Below, piece after piece: positions 34,202 through 43,412 of a DNA stretch of 50,867 nt (its first letter is position 1; each line of letters opens with the position of its first letter). The notes below the pieces were generated by a model. The model worked only from the letters and a program-made list of their open reading frames with translations. It had not been told where the DNA came from and searched no databases. The stretch covers positions 1 to 50,867 of the forward strand of contig CALQIX020000025.1 in assembly GCA_943330745.2 (NCBI GenBank), read 5' to 3'. Source of the DNA: Lishizhenia tianjinensis. Lineage in GTDB: Bacteria; Bacteroidota; Bacteroidia; Flavobacteriales_D; Crocinitomicaceae. A program made the translations under genes and the position numbers.

Positions 34202-37099
34202 CTAATTTTGACGATACCGACTGAATTCAAAATTGAGGGTAGTTAGTTCATCACTGGAAATAATATTGAATTTACCATTGTGGTCAGTGGTGATTTTTTT
34301 AATTAGACTTAATTTATCCAATATATTTTTGTTTGAATGATCAATAATTGGTGTGACATCTAATAAATTGGTAATTAACTCTGGATTTATCTTTTCTCCG
34401 TTATAGTTAAATTGTATAACTATTGAAGGTTCTATATCAGTTACAGTAACACGAATGTACTTTTCAATGTCATTTTCTTCAAAACAATATGAAGCCAATA
34501 AAAATGCATTTTTCCATAGTTGAAACAAATTGATTTCATTTCCTAATATTTCAATGTTTTGGTCAATCTCAATGTGAATTGAAATTGTTTCAAAATGAAA
34601 TTTGTAGACGGATAAAACGGATTGAATTACATCATTTAGGTTGACATTAATAATTTCTTGCGATTTTGAGCCTTTTGCGAAATTGGTGAGTTCTTTCACT
34701 ATTAATGCTGCACTATTGCTAGTTTCAATGATGGTCTTTGATAAAGAAAGTGTTTTTTGAAGGAAGAAAATGAGTTCTAAAATATCAAGTTTATTTTCTG
34801 AATTAAGAATGAATTCAATTTCAGTGACATCATCGACATCGAATTTTGAATTAACGAAAGCTTGAGCTAAATCTTTAACTAAAGAAGAATCTATCTTTTT
34901 GGAAAATAACAGTTCTGAAAAGTCAATTAAGTCTCTTCTTTTTTGTCGTCCAGAGGCAAACGGTATTTTAGATTTTTTTTGTGCAATTGATATAACAAAA
35001 TTCAATGTTTCTATTGGATAAGTTCCATTTTCAATACTTTCAACGAGGCTAATTATTGAATTATTAACCTCAATTGCACCATTTTTAATTATTCCAAAAG
35101 GCGTATTTAATTCATGTGAAATAGATGCCGCTAACTCAGATAGAAGCGACAGTTTTTCGTGTTCCAAGTATTTGTGCGTGAGTTCTGTTATTTTTTTTGT
35201 CTGAATATTTACTTCTTGTTCAAGTTTTTGGTTTATTTCAAACAATTGCTTTTGTAGTAATTCTTTTTGAATTTGCTCCTTTAATTTATCTACCCGGTTT
35301 GCTAATAAGGGAGCAATAGTCATTAAAAATCGAATATGATTTTCATTGAAAAAATCCTCTTCTTCATGTCCACAATTAATCACACCAATCAAATCATCTG
35401 CTATTTTCAATGGTATTGAAAGTTGAGATTTAATCTCTTTGGGGGTAATGAACTCTGTAGTGTTCGATGTAAGTAAATAGTTGGTTGTTTTTAAGCTAGT
35501 TAGTAAATCAAGTTTGGAATACGTTTCTGCTTGTTGACTCACAATTTGAACGAGTTCATCACTACTATTTTCTTTCAGATATATAGTTGTTGTATAAAAT
35601 TTTAATTCCTCAATACACATTCTAACTAATTCAAAAAGCATGTCGCGATAATCATTTTTTGATAGAATAAATTGAGAAAAATGATTGATTCGAGTTTCAA
35701 TTTCAAGGTCGATTAACCGTTTTTTTTCTGCTTTTTTCCAGTGACTTATATTCCCAACAAATGCTATTCCTTGGAGTCCATTTTCATTCTTTGTACGGAT
35801 GAAGGCCACTCTAAAAAATTCTAATCGTTCTAAATCACTCATTTCATACTTAAGTGATTCAAATTCGTCTGTTTCAATACTGAACAAGCTTTTTAAAACA
35901 ACTGAAAGTTTAGTTCCGTCTTCAAAAATTAATAAATCAGATAATTTATAATTAGTAAGTTCATCAGTTCTAGCAAAGAAATCCTTTGTAATTTTATTGT
36001 GTTGAATAATTTTACCACTTTCATCAAATATTATTACAGCATCAATCGCATTTTCAATGATTAGGCGGTTATTATTTTCTTTAGATTGCAGTTCTCTAAA
36101 AGTTCGCTCCAACTCAGAGGTTCGCTCTGCAACAAGCTTTTCTAGCTGTGTGATTTCATACCTTAGGTGAATTGTTTCAAATTCTTTAGAATGTTTTTCT
36201 GACAGGAGAATTTTTTCGAGGGATTTAGATTTTTTTATTGCCCAAAGTGCGGTCACTAAATCACCTGTTTTTTCAGATATTTCTGCAAATAATTGATAAA
36301 TCTCAATTTCTATATTGATAGATGATTTTAATATCGCATTTTCTTGATCATTTTCTGTTAAGAAAATTAAATCTCCCTTTTCTTTTTCTGCATTATCAAA
36401 TAAATTGATTGCACTTTTTAATGCTTTAATCGCTGGTTGATCTCTTTCTTGATTCAGATGAACTTTTGACAGTAATAGCAAGGCCGTTGCTTCGATTGCA
36501 TATGATTTAATTCTTCGCGCATAGTCTAAGCTTCTATCAAAATTCTCAATCGCCTTTTGGTATTCTTTTTTTAAAAAGTTTACCTCTCCGATATTACAAT
36601 AAACAACGGCAAACATGAAATGATTGGTGGGCTGAATCAAAGTCAAACATTCTTCAAAGGAATGAAGAGCATCTTCATAATTTGCTAATTGAATGTAATT
36701 ATCTCCCGTATTGTTTAATGAACGAATAAGTCCTTCGGAGTCGCTTGTTTCGTAGGAATACGCCCTGCTTTTTAAATTAGCGATTAATCGATTTTCTTGT
36801 TCATTTAAATGGTCATATATAAAACCTAGTGTATTGTATACATGTGCTAGATTTTTTTTATCATCTAATTTTTCGAAAAGTACAATTGCGTCCTTTGCAA
36901 ATTCAAATCCTTCTGGAAAAAATCCAAGTGATTGAGATGAAAATGCTAGATTTCGTAATGCTTCAGCGATTCCTTTTTCATATTGAATTGCGCGCGATTG
37001 ATTTAAAATAAGTTTAGATTCTTGAAATGCCTTTTTAGGATCAGAAGTACTCAATAATAGTATATCAATATTGGCATTATCTATTTGTTCCTTGTTCAT
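34202..37099 (-). CDS. TPR-PAS-GAF histidine-kinase-like protein with eroded ATPase domain
   Basis: A 965-residue cytoplasmic protein. Residues 1-300 are TPR helices (DGLIRS-type repeats such as NTGDNYIQLANYEDALHSFE). A coiled coil follows at about 300-345, a PAS domain at about 346-460 (AIDAVIIFDESGKIIQHNKI), a GAF domain at about 470-605 and another coil at about 620-655. The H-box is SISHELNTPFGIIK with His662. A family-type insertion of about 150 residues precedes the C-terminal ATPase region. That region keeps an N-box-like LWKNAFLLAS (about 858), but where the G1 box should read DNGxGI it has YNGEKI, and no GxGLGL G2 box is seen before the end. It may therefore not bind ATP well. No membrane segment and no response regulator adjoin it. 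Confidence 0.82.
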   Translation of the reverse strand: MNKEQIDNANIDILLLSTSDPKKAFQESKLILNQSRAIQYEKGIAEALRNLAFSSQSLGFFPEGFEFAKDAIVLFEKLDDKKNLAHVYNTLGFIYDHLNEQENRLIANLKSRAYSYETSDSEGLIRSLNNTGDNYIQLANYEDALHSFEECLTLIQPTNHFMFAVVYCNIGEVNFLKKEYQKAIENFDRSLDYARRIKSYAIEATALLLLSKVHLNQERDQPAIKALKSAINLFDNAEKEKGDLIFLTENDQENAILKSSINIEIEIYQLFAEISEKTGDLVTALWAIKKSKSLEKILLSEKHSKEFETIHLRYEITQLEKLVAERTSELERTFRELQSKENNNRLIIENAIDAVIIFDESGKIIQHNKITKDFFARTDELTNYKLSDLLIFEDGTKLSVVLKSLFSIETDEFESLKYEMSDLERLEFFRVAFIRTKNENGLQGIAFVGNISHWKKAEKKRLIDLEIETRINHFSQFILSKNDYRDMLFELVRMCIEELKFYTTTIYLKENSSDELVQIVSQQAETYSKLDLLTSLKTTNYLLTSNTTEFITPKEIKSQLSIPLKIADDLIGVINCGHEEEDFFNENHIRFLMTIAPLLANRVDKLKEQIQKELLQKQLFEINQKLEQEVNIQTKKITELTHKYLEHEKLSLLSELAASISHELNTPFGIIKNGAIEVNNSIISLVESIENGTYPIETLNFVISIAQKKSKIPFASGRQKRRDLIDFSELLFSKKIDSSLVKDLAQAFVNSKFDVDDVTEIEFILNSENKLDILELIFFLQKTLSLSKTIIETSNSAALIVKELTNFAKGSKSQEIINVNLNDVIQSVLSVYKFHFETISIHIEIDQNIEILGNEINLFQLWKNAFLLASYCFEENDIEKYIRVTVTDIEPSIVIQFNYNGEKINPELITNLLDVTPIIDHSNKNILDKLSLIKKITTDHNGKFNIISSDELTTLNFEFSRYRQN

Positions 37100-37267
37100 C
37101 TCTTATCTATCAAAATACGCATGTGCTAAAGATAAATAAATTGTTCGTAGAAAGAATTATTTGTTAAATTCTTATCAAAATTGTTGGTAACTATACATTT
37201 TTGAAGATGAAACGTTCTAAATGGAAGAACAAAGTTTTAAGCGAACAATAGACTGACGATTCAAGAC
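37100..37267. other. Intergenic region between clpB and the kinase-like gene
   Basis: No gene is seen. TATCTTTA on the minus strand (37127-37134) is a near -7 motif for the kinase-like gene. No good terminator follows clpB. Confidence 0.35.
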
Positions 37268-39883
37268 TTAAATTTCTTCAGCTGCTAAAACGGGTTTTCT
37301 AAAAACTATTTTTCCATCAAAAATATCCATTATTACATTTTGATCAGTATTTATTTTTCCTGCTAATAAAGCTTTAGATAATTCATTCAATACTTGTTTT
37401 TGGATGACTCTTTTCACTGGTCTTGCTCCAAAAAAAGGATCGTAACCTGCTTCAGAAATCCAGTCAAAAGCTTCTGGAGTTACAACAAGTTTTATATCTT
37501 TTGTTTTCAACAGGACTTTCAAATTGTTTAGTTGAATGGTAACAATTTGCCGCACATTTTCTTGTGTTAACGGCATGAACATGATTAATTCATCTATTCG
37601 ATTTAAAAATTCGGGGCGAATCGTTTGACGAAGTAGTTCCAAAACTTCAAATTTTGTTTTTTCTTTTACTTGCTCCAAATCTTCCCCTATCACTTGATCA
37701 AATCGTTCGTGAATTAATGAAGAGCCCAGGTTAGAAGTCATTATGATAATTGTATTTTTGAAGTTAACTGTTCTACCTTTGTTATCAGTTAATCTCCCAT
37801 CATCCAAAACTTGCAATAATACATTAAAAACATCTGGATGAGCCTTCTCAATTTCATCTAATAAAATGATCGAATAGGGGCGCCTTCTTACAGCTTCTGT
37901 AAGTTGACCACCTTCATCATAACCAACATATCCCGGAGGTGCACCCACTAATCTACTTACGGCATGTTTTTCTTGGTATTCACTCATGTCAATCCGCGTC
38001 ATAGAATTTTCATCATTGAAAAGAAAATCGGCCAACGCTTTTGCTAATTCTGTTTTTCCAACACCGGTTGTCCCCAGGAAAATAAAAGACCCAATAGGCC
38101 TTCTAGCATCCTGTAAGCCTGCACGAGAACGTCTAACAGCATCAGATAAAGCTTCTATTGCTTCCTCTTGCCCAACAACTCTTTTTGCCAGTTCATCTTC
38201 TAATCGTAATAGTTTAGAAACTTCACTTTCAATCATTTTTTGAACAGGAATACCCGTCCATTTTGAAATAACTTCTGCAATTTCTTCTGCATCCACTTCT
38301 TCTTTTATCATCTTTGAGTGAATTTGCATCTCGGTCAATTGATTTTTTGATTTTTCCAACAAAGATTCTGCTTCTTTAATCCTGCCATATCTAATTTCAG
38401 CAACTTTGCCATAATCGCCTAATCGTTCCGCTTGATCCGCTTCAAACTTAAAATTTTCTATTGCTTCTTTCGTTCTCTGAATAGAGTCTACTACATCCCT
38501 TTCTGATTGCCATTTGGCATTAAATGCATCACGTTTTTCACTAATATTTGCCAATTCTTTTTCAACGTTTTCGAGTTTTTTTTGATCGTTCTCCCGTTTC
38601 AGTGCCTCCCGTTCAATCTCAAGCTGCATGATTTTTCGATCTAATTCATCCAATTCCTCAGGTTTTGAGTTGATTTCCATTCTGAGTTTTGAAGCAGCTT
38701 CATCTATTAAATCGATTGCTTTATCAGGTAAATGTCGGTCGGTAATGTACCGTTGAGATAATTCTACCGCCGCAATAATTGCTGCATCCTTAATTAGTAC
38801 CTTATGATGATTTTCATATTTTTCTTTTATTCCACGCAAGATAGAAATAGCATCTTCGGCACTTGGTTCGTCTACTAATACGGGCTGAAATCGCCGAACG
38901 AGAGCCTTGTCTTTTTCAAAGTACTTTTGATATTCATTTAATGTGGTTGCGCCAACTGCTCTGAGTTCACCCCTTGCCAAAGCAGGTTTTAGAATGTTAG
39001 CAGCATCCATGGCACCTTCACCGCCACCACCCGCACCAACTAATGTGTGAATTTCATCAATAAACAAAATGATTTCCCCTTCTGCATCAATTACTTCTTT
39101 TACCACCGATTTGAGTCTTTCCTCAAATTCGCCTTTATACTTTGCGCCAGCGATAAGTGCACCCATATCAAGAGAATAAACGATTTTATTTTTTAAATTA
39201 TCGGGAACATCACCACTGATTATTCGGTGTGCCAATCCTTCTGCAATCGCGGTTTTACCAACCCCAGGTTCACCAATAAGTATAGGATTGTTTTTTGTTC
39301 TCCGGGTTAAAATTTGTAACACACGTCTTATTTCATCATCCCTTCCAATAACGGGATCAAGTTTTCCTAATTTTGCCAATTCATTCAAATTTTTAGCAAA
39401 TTTTTCCAAGGATTGATAGGTTCCTTCCTGATTGGTTGATGTGACTTTTTGTCCTTTTCTTAATTCCATAATGGCTTGTTTTAAATCATTTTTCTTTAAG
39501 TTATTGTCTTTGAACAGTGTTCCAATAATATCGTTTGATTCAAGCATGCTTAGTAAAATCATTTCTATGGAAACGTATTCATCTTGCCATTTTGCAGTTT
39601 CTTGAATTGCATTATTTAATACCGAAATGGCTGATTGTGATAAATAAATTTGTCCACCAGATACCGTTGGTAACGATTGAATAATTTTACTCAAGGCAGC
39701 TTCAATCATTTTCGTATTAATATTCAATTTCCCTAGTAGATAGGGTACAACGTCCTTATCTACTAAAAATATGCCTTGTAAGAGATGCGCATTTTCGATT
39801 GTTGGATTTTGCTTGTTTTCAGCAAGTTTCTGGGCTTGCTGAATGGCTTCCTGTGATTTCGTTGTGAATTTTGAAAAATCCAT
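37268..39883 (-). CDS. clpB: ATP-dependent disaggregase ClpB
   Basis: An 871-residue Hsp100 disaggregase that works with DnaK to rescue aggregated proteins. The N-terminal domain (1-150) is followed by AAA1 with Walker A GEPGVGKT (204-211) and LFIDEIHTLVGAGGGGEGAM. The middle coiled-coil domain (about 410-525, LDELDRKIMQLEIEREALKR) separates ClpB from ClpA/ClpC. AAA2 has GTTGVGKT at about 605 and LLDEIEKAHPDVFNVLLQ. The length is normal, and no ClpP-binding loop is expected. The promoter region is divergent from pyrR. Confidence 0.97.
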   Translation of the reverse strand: MDFSKFTTKSQEAIQQAQKLAENKQNPTIENAHLLQGIFLVDKDVVPYLLGKLNINTKMIEAALSKIIQSLPTVSGGQIYLSQSAISVLNNAIQETAKWQDEYVSIEMILLSMLESNDIIGTLFKDNNLKKNDLKQAIMELRKGQKVTSTNQEGTYQSLEKFAKNLNELAKLGKLDPVIGRDDEIRRVLQILTRRTKNNPILIGEPGVGKTAIAEGLAHRIISGDVPDNLKNKIVYSLDMGALIAGAKYKGEFEERLKSVVKEVIDAEGEIILFIDEIHTLVGAGGGGEGAMDAANILKPALARGELRAVGATTLNEYQKYFEKDKALVRRFQPVLVDEPSAEDAISILRGIKEKYENHHKVLIKDAAIIAAVELSQRYITDRHLPDKAIDLIDEAASKLRMEINSKPEELDELDRKIMQLEIEREALKRENDQKKLENVEKELANISEKRDAFNAKWQSERDVVDSIQRTKEAIENFKFEADQAERLGDYGKVAEIRYGRIKEAESLLEKSKNQLTEMQIHSKMIKEEVDAEEIAEVISKWTGIPVQKMIESEVSKLLRLEDELAKRVVGQEEAIEALSDAVRRSRAGLQDARRPIGSFIFLGTTGVGKTELAKALADFLFNDENSMTRIDMSEYQEKHAVSRLVGAPPGYVGYDEGGQLTEAVRRRPYSIILLDEIEKAHPDVFNVLLQVLDDGRLTDNKGRTVNFKNTIIIMTSNLGSSLIHERFDQVIGEDLEQVKEKTKFEVLELLRQTIRPEFLNRIDELIMFMPLTQENVRQIVTIQLNNLKVLLKTKDIKLVVTPEAFDWISEAGYDPFFGARPVKRVIQKQVLNELSKALLAGKINTDQNVIMDIFDGKIVFRKPVLAAEEI

Positions 39884-39912
39884 GGTAATATATTTTAGTT
39901 ACTTTTCCTCGT

Positions 39913-39944
39913 CAAATAATAAACCACCTCCCGCATGGAACAAA
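39913..39944 (-). promoter_or_regulatory. Likely clpB promoter
   Basis: On the minus strand TTTG (39941-39944), a 19-bp spacer and TATTATTTG (39913-39921) resemble the Bacteroidota promoter with one extra base in the -7 box. It lies 29 nt before the ATG. No CIRCE element is visible. Confidence 0.4.
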
Positions 39945-40038
39945 AAAGATGTAAAAATGACATGTGTAATCGTTGTTAATCTGACAAAATGACTGTAATA
40001 TTTCCACCGTGATCGACTTTCATAATTAAAAAAAAGTG

Positions 40039-40046
40039 TACTTTTG
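40039..40046 (+). promoter_or_regulatory. -7 motif abutting the pyrR start
   Basis: TACTTTTG matches TAnnTTTG and ends 5 nt before the pyrR ATG. The mRNA should have almost no leader, so no upstream attenuator fits. Confidence 0.5.
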
Positions 40047-40051
40047 TTGTA

Positions 40052-40603
40052 ATGGAAAAGCAAGTAATTCTGAATGAAACGCAAGTGGATTTAACAATCA
40101 GGAGACTTTGTTATCAGTTAATTGAAACGCACAATAATTTCGAAAACACTGTTCTGATAGGGCTTCAGCCAAGAGGGATTCATGTTTTATCTCGTTTGAA
40201 AGAACAATTAGAATCCATTTTAAATCACCCAATCGTTTGCGGAAATCTGGATATTACATTTTACAGGGATGATTTTCGACGAAGAGAAAAGCCCATAATA
40301 CCAAGTGTGACAAATATTGATTTTGTGATAGAAAATAAAAATGTCGTTTTGATTGATGATGTGCTGCATACTGGTAGGACAATTCGGTCTGGTTTAGATG
40401 CAATTATGACATTTGGTCGACCAAATAAAGTCGAATTATTGGTGTTAATCGATCGCAGATTTCAACGTGATTTGCCAATTCAATCCGATTATGTTGGATA
40501 CACAGTTGATACATTAATTTCTGAAAAGGTTTCAGTGGAATGGAAGGCAACAGAGGGAGCTGACCAAGTTTTTCTTTTTACGAAAAATGAAATAAATGAA
40601 TAA
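40052..40603 (+). CDS. pyrR: PyrR: uracil phosphoribosyltransferase / pyr regulator
   Basis: A 183-residue PyrR with the PRPP motif VVLIDDVLHTGRTIRSGLDA, the segment LIGLQPRGIHVLSRL, and LVLIDRRFQRDLPIQSDYVG near the C-terminus. In Bacillus, PyrR binds pyr mRNA leaders to cause attenuation and also has uracil phosphoribosyltransferase activity. Here it overlaps pyrB by 8 bp and its own promoter leaves no leader, so mRNA attenuation within this operon looks impossible by the known mechanism. It may act mainly as the enzyme, or regulate transcripts elsewhere. Confidence 0.93.
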   Translation: MEKQVILNETQVDLTIRRLCYQLIETHNNFENTVLIGLQPRGIHVLSRLKEQLESILNHPIVCGNLDITFYRDDFRRREKPIIPSVTNIDFVIENKNVVLIDDVLHTGRTIRSGLDAIMTFGRPNKVELLVLIDRRFQRDLPIQSDYVGYTVDTLISEKVSVEWKATEGADQVFLFTKNEINE

Positions 40604-41525
40604 TCTCAGCGTAGACCATTTAACAGGAATCAGAGACCTTACCAAAGAGGATATTGAATTAATTTTTAAGACTACCGATAGTTTTAAGCAAGTTATTAAT
40701 AGACCAATTAAAAAAGTTCCTTCATTGCGTGATATAACTGTTGCTAATTTGTTTTTTGAAAATTCAACTCGGACAAAACTCTCTTTTGAGTTAGCAGAGA
40801 AACGACTTTCGGCTGACATAGTAAATTTTAGTGCTTCCGGTAGCTCTGTGAAAAAAGGAGAATCACTTTTGGATACGGTAAATAATATCTTGTCCATGAA
40901 AGTGGATATGGTGGTGATGCGTCATCCAAATCCGGGTGCTGCCCACTATCTTTCTCAACGAATTAAAGCTAAAGTCATAAATGCAGGCGATGGTACGCAT
41001 GAACACCCAACTCAAGCTTTATTAGACGCATATTCTATCCGTGAACAGTTGGGAACAATTGAAGGTAAAAAGGTTGTTATAGTAGGGGATATTCTTCATT
41101 CACGAGTTGCTCTTTCAAATATATATTGTTTGCAAAAATTGGGTGCTGAAGTTATGGTTTGTGGTCCAACTACTTTAATTCCTAAGCACATGGAAGAATT
41201 GGGAGTTCACGTTTCGCATAATTTGCGGGAGGCCCTAGAATGGTGCGATGTGGCTAATATGTTGCGTATACAGTTAGAGCGCCAAGATATTCGATTTTTT
41301 CCTAGTATCAGAGAATACACTATGTTGTTTGGTCTAACAAAAGAAATATTAGATTCATTGAGTAAGAAAATAGTAGTGATGCATCCCGGTCCAATCAATC
41401 GTGGTGTTGAAATTTCAAGTGAAGTAGCAGATTCAGACCAAAGTATTATACTAAACCAGGTAGAAAATGGAGTAGCTGTGCGAATGGCAGTTATTTATTT
41501 ACTTGCTGCCAAAATTGAACGTTAA
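40596..41525 (+). CDS. pyrB: Aspartate carbamoyltransferase catalytic subunit (PyrB)
   Basis: A 309-residue PyrB that joins carbamoyl phosphate and aspartate in de novo pyrimidine synthesis. The carbamoyl-phosphate motif is FFENSTRTKLSFELAEKRL, and GDGTHEHPTQALLDAYSI and VMHPGPINRGVEI are the other signatures. Lys in GSSVKKGESLLDT is the catalytic Lys region. No pyrI regulatory subunit gene follows. It overlaps pyrR by 8 bp and recR by 1 bp (TAATG). Confidence 0.96.
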   Translation: MNNLSVDHLTGIRDLTKEDIELIFKTTDSFKQVINRPIKKVPSLRDITVANLFFENSTRTKLSFELAEKRLSADIVNFSASGSSVKKGESLLDTVNNILSMKVDMVVMRHPNPGAAHYLSQRIKAKVINAGDGTHEHPTQALLDAYSIREQLGTIEGKKVVIVGDILHSRVALSNIYCLQKLGAEVMVCGPTTLIPKHMEELGVHVSHNLREALEWCDVANMLRIQLERQDIRFFPSIREYTMLFGLTKEILDSLSKKIVVMHPGPINRGVEISSEVADSDQSIILNQVENGVAVRMAVIYLLAAKIER

Positions 41526-42130
41526 TGAGTCTGCCATCCAAATATTTGGACAGAGCAGTGGAACAATTATCCTCTCTGCCCGGTATTGGGAAAAGAACTG
41601 CGCTTCGGATGGCCTTGCAGCTTTTAAAACGCGACAAAGAGGAGATTGCTGCATTTTCGCATTCCATTATTGAATTAAAAGGAAATACCTTAGAATGTGA
41701 GGTTTGTAATAATATTTCAGACACTCCGAAATGTGCTATTTGTTCGAATTCAACGCGTGATAATTCAATAATTTGTGTTGTAGAAGATATTCGTGATATC
41801 ATGGCCATTGAATCAACACAAAGCTTTAAGGGTTTGTATCATGTTCTAGGTGGGATTATTTCTCCCATGGATGGTGTCGGCCCGTCTGATTTATACATTG
41901 ATTCATTAGTTGATAGAATAAGCGAAGGAGTAGTGAAGGAGGTTATTTTTGCTTTGAGCCCAACGATGGAGGGTGATACAACAAATTTTTATTTGTACAA
42001 GAAGATTTCTAATCATGATCTATTGATTACTACATTGTCTCGAGGAGTATCCGTTGGAACAGAATTGCAATATGCCGATGAAGTGACTTTGGGAAGATCT
42101 TTGGCGCAAAGACAAGTGTTTAAAATGTAA
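41525..42130 (+). CDS. recR: Recombination mediator RecR
   Basis: A 201-residue RecR, part of the RecFOR system that loads RecA on gapped DNA. The N-terminal helix-hairpin-helix is LSSLPGIGKRTALRMAL, the C4 zinc finger is CEVCNNISDTPKCAIC, and the Toprim domain begins ICVVEDIRDIMAIE, followed by YHVLGGIISPMDGVGP. The C-terminal EVTLGRSLAQRQVF is typical. The TAATG overlap with pyrB means it is translated with the pyrimidine genes. Confidence 0.96.
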   Translation: MSLPSKYLDRAVEQLSSLPGIGKRTALRMALQLLKRDKEEIAAFSHSIIELKGNTLECEVCNNISDTPKCAICSNSTRDNSIICVVEDIRDIMAIESTQSFKGLYHVLGGIISPMDGVGPSDLYIDSLVDRISEGVVKEVIFALSPTMEGDTTNFYLYKKISNHDLLITTLSRGVSVGTELQYADEVTLGRSLAQRQVFKM

Positions 42131-42239
42131 TACACACGGAATTGTTTGCATTTAGTAATCTGAAATGAAAGAGTTTTTGCTTTTTTTATTTATCTTCGGC
42201 ATTATTCTTGAAAAGAATCGTTTTTTTTAAATTAATCTT
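42131..42239. other. Intergenic region after recR
   Basis: AT-rich, with a 21-codon hydrophobic ORF at 42165-42230 (MKEFLLFLFIFGIILEKN...) that I do not accept as a gene. TATCTTCG (42191-42198), one mismatch from the -7 consensus, may drive the next gene. Confidence 0.3.
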
Positions 42240-43412
42240 ATGAAATATTTATTTTTTATTTTCTCCACCATGTTTTCGGGTGTAATTTTTGCTCAAGGGC
42301 CTAGTATTAAATTCGTTGCAGATAAGCGAATGGTAGCCGTGGGTGATACAGTAATATTAAAAATCACAAAATCAGCAAATGTTCCCGATACGAAACTTAA
42401 AATAGGAGCGGAAGTAGGTAAAGATTACAAAATAGTTTATGCGAGAGAAGATGAAATAAATAAAGATATTTCTTACATATGGTTAATTTTTAAAAAAATC
42501 GGACCTATAAACGTATCTATTACAGCTAAAGTGACAGTTGATTCTATACCAAAAGGGAAAAAAGTTATTGAAAAAATACCTATTTCTTTGAAGTATGAGA
42601 AAAAAGGTTATTTCTTAATTACCGATAAAAATGAATATAGTGAATTAAATCAACTGTTTACTGGAGGAGATGTTGATAGTTACATTAAGTTAGTGAAAAA
42701 GGCTTCGAAAATGGTAGAAAATGACAAGTATTCGAAAGATCCATTTGCATACATTTGGTTGGCAAGAGGTTTATATTTAATTTCTGGTGAAAGTTTGGAT
42801 TTTTCAATGAGCAAATACCAGCCTTATAAATCCGCCTTTAATGATGCAGTGAGTGCTCTCTCAAAGGCCTTGAAATACGACAATAATGGGTTTTTGGAAA
42901 AAGTACCCACTGACGATAAAAACTTAACAGATGATAAATTTTCTGGTTTTATCAATGAAATGCAATACAAATATTACGACGAGATTGTTTTAAGTAATTT
43001 AACCAACGATACAGCTGTTGTTAAAGGAAAAACAAAAATTAAGGATTATGCAAAAATAAATACTTCAATTAGTAAGTATTTGAAAATAACAAAAAATCCG
43101 ATTTGTGTAAAATATTTACAAGTAGCTTGTCTCTTTAATTTAAAGGATGCAAATGCGAAGGTTCTTTTGAAAGAAGCAGAATTAGAATTGACAAAATATA
43201 TTGCTGGAAAAGACTCACTTGTTTTTACTGAAACAGATGAATTATTTTTTGCTGCCGGAATATGTGAATTATTAAAGTATTATAGTTCAAATAAAAAAGC
43301 TACTGATGCTTGTGTATTACAGAAAAGAGCAATAGCAGCATTACCAACTCTTATAGAAAATCGCGAAAAATTCGAAGAATTTCAAGAGTACTATGACGAA
43401 GAGTGTAAGTGA
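42240..43412 (+). CDS. Exported protein of unknown function, BatD-like N-terminus
   Basis: A 390-residue protein with a signal peptide (MKYLFFIFSTMFSGVIFAQ). Residues 20-125 are a beta domain (SIKFVADKRMVAVGDTVILK) resembling the Ig-like start of BatD/oxygen-tolerance proteins. From about 140 it is helical and TPR-like (DPFAYIWLARGLYLISG, AFNDAVSALSKALKYDNNG) with four or more Cys near the C-terminus (CVKYLQVACLF, ACVLQKR, DEECK). I do not recognise a family. Its stop overlaps the next start by 4 bp (GTGA), so the two products likely act together in the envelope. Confidence 0.75.
   Translation: MKYLFFIFSTMFSGVIFAQGPSIKFVADKRMVAVGDTVILKITKSANVPDTKLKIGAEVGKDYKIVYAREDEINKDISYIWLIFKKIGPINVSITAKVTVDSIPKGKKVIEKIPISLKYEKKGYFLITDKNEYSELNQLFTGGDVDSYIKLVKKASKMVENDKYSKDPFAYIWLARGLYLISGESLDFSMSKYQPYKSAFNDAVSALSKALKYDNNGFLEKVPTDDKNLTDDKFSGFINEMQYKYYDEIVLSNLTNDTAVVKGKTKIKDYAKINTSISKYLKITKNPICVKYLQVACLFNLKDANAKVLLKEAELELTKYIAGKDSLVFTETDELFFAAGICELLKYYSSNKKATDACVLQKRAIAALPTLIENREKFEEFQEYYDEECK

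Noticed and set aside
42165..42230. 21-codon hydrophobic ORF after recR
   Set aside because: The composition follows from T-rich intergenic DNA; there is no motif and a near -7 box lies inside it.
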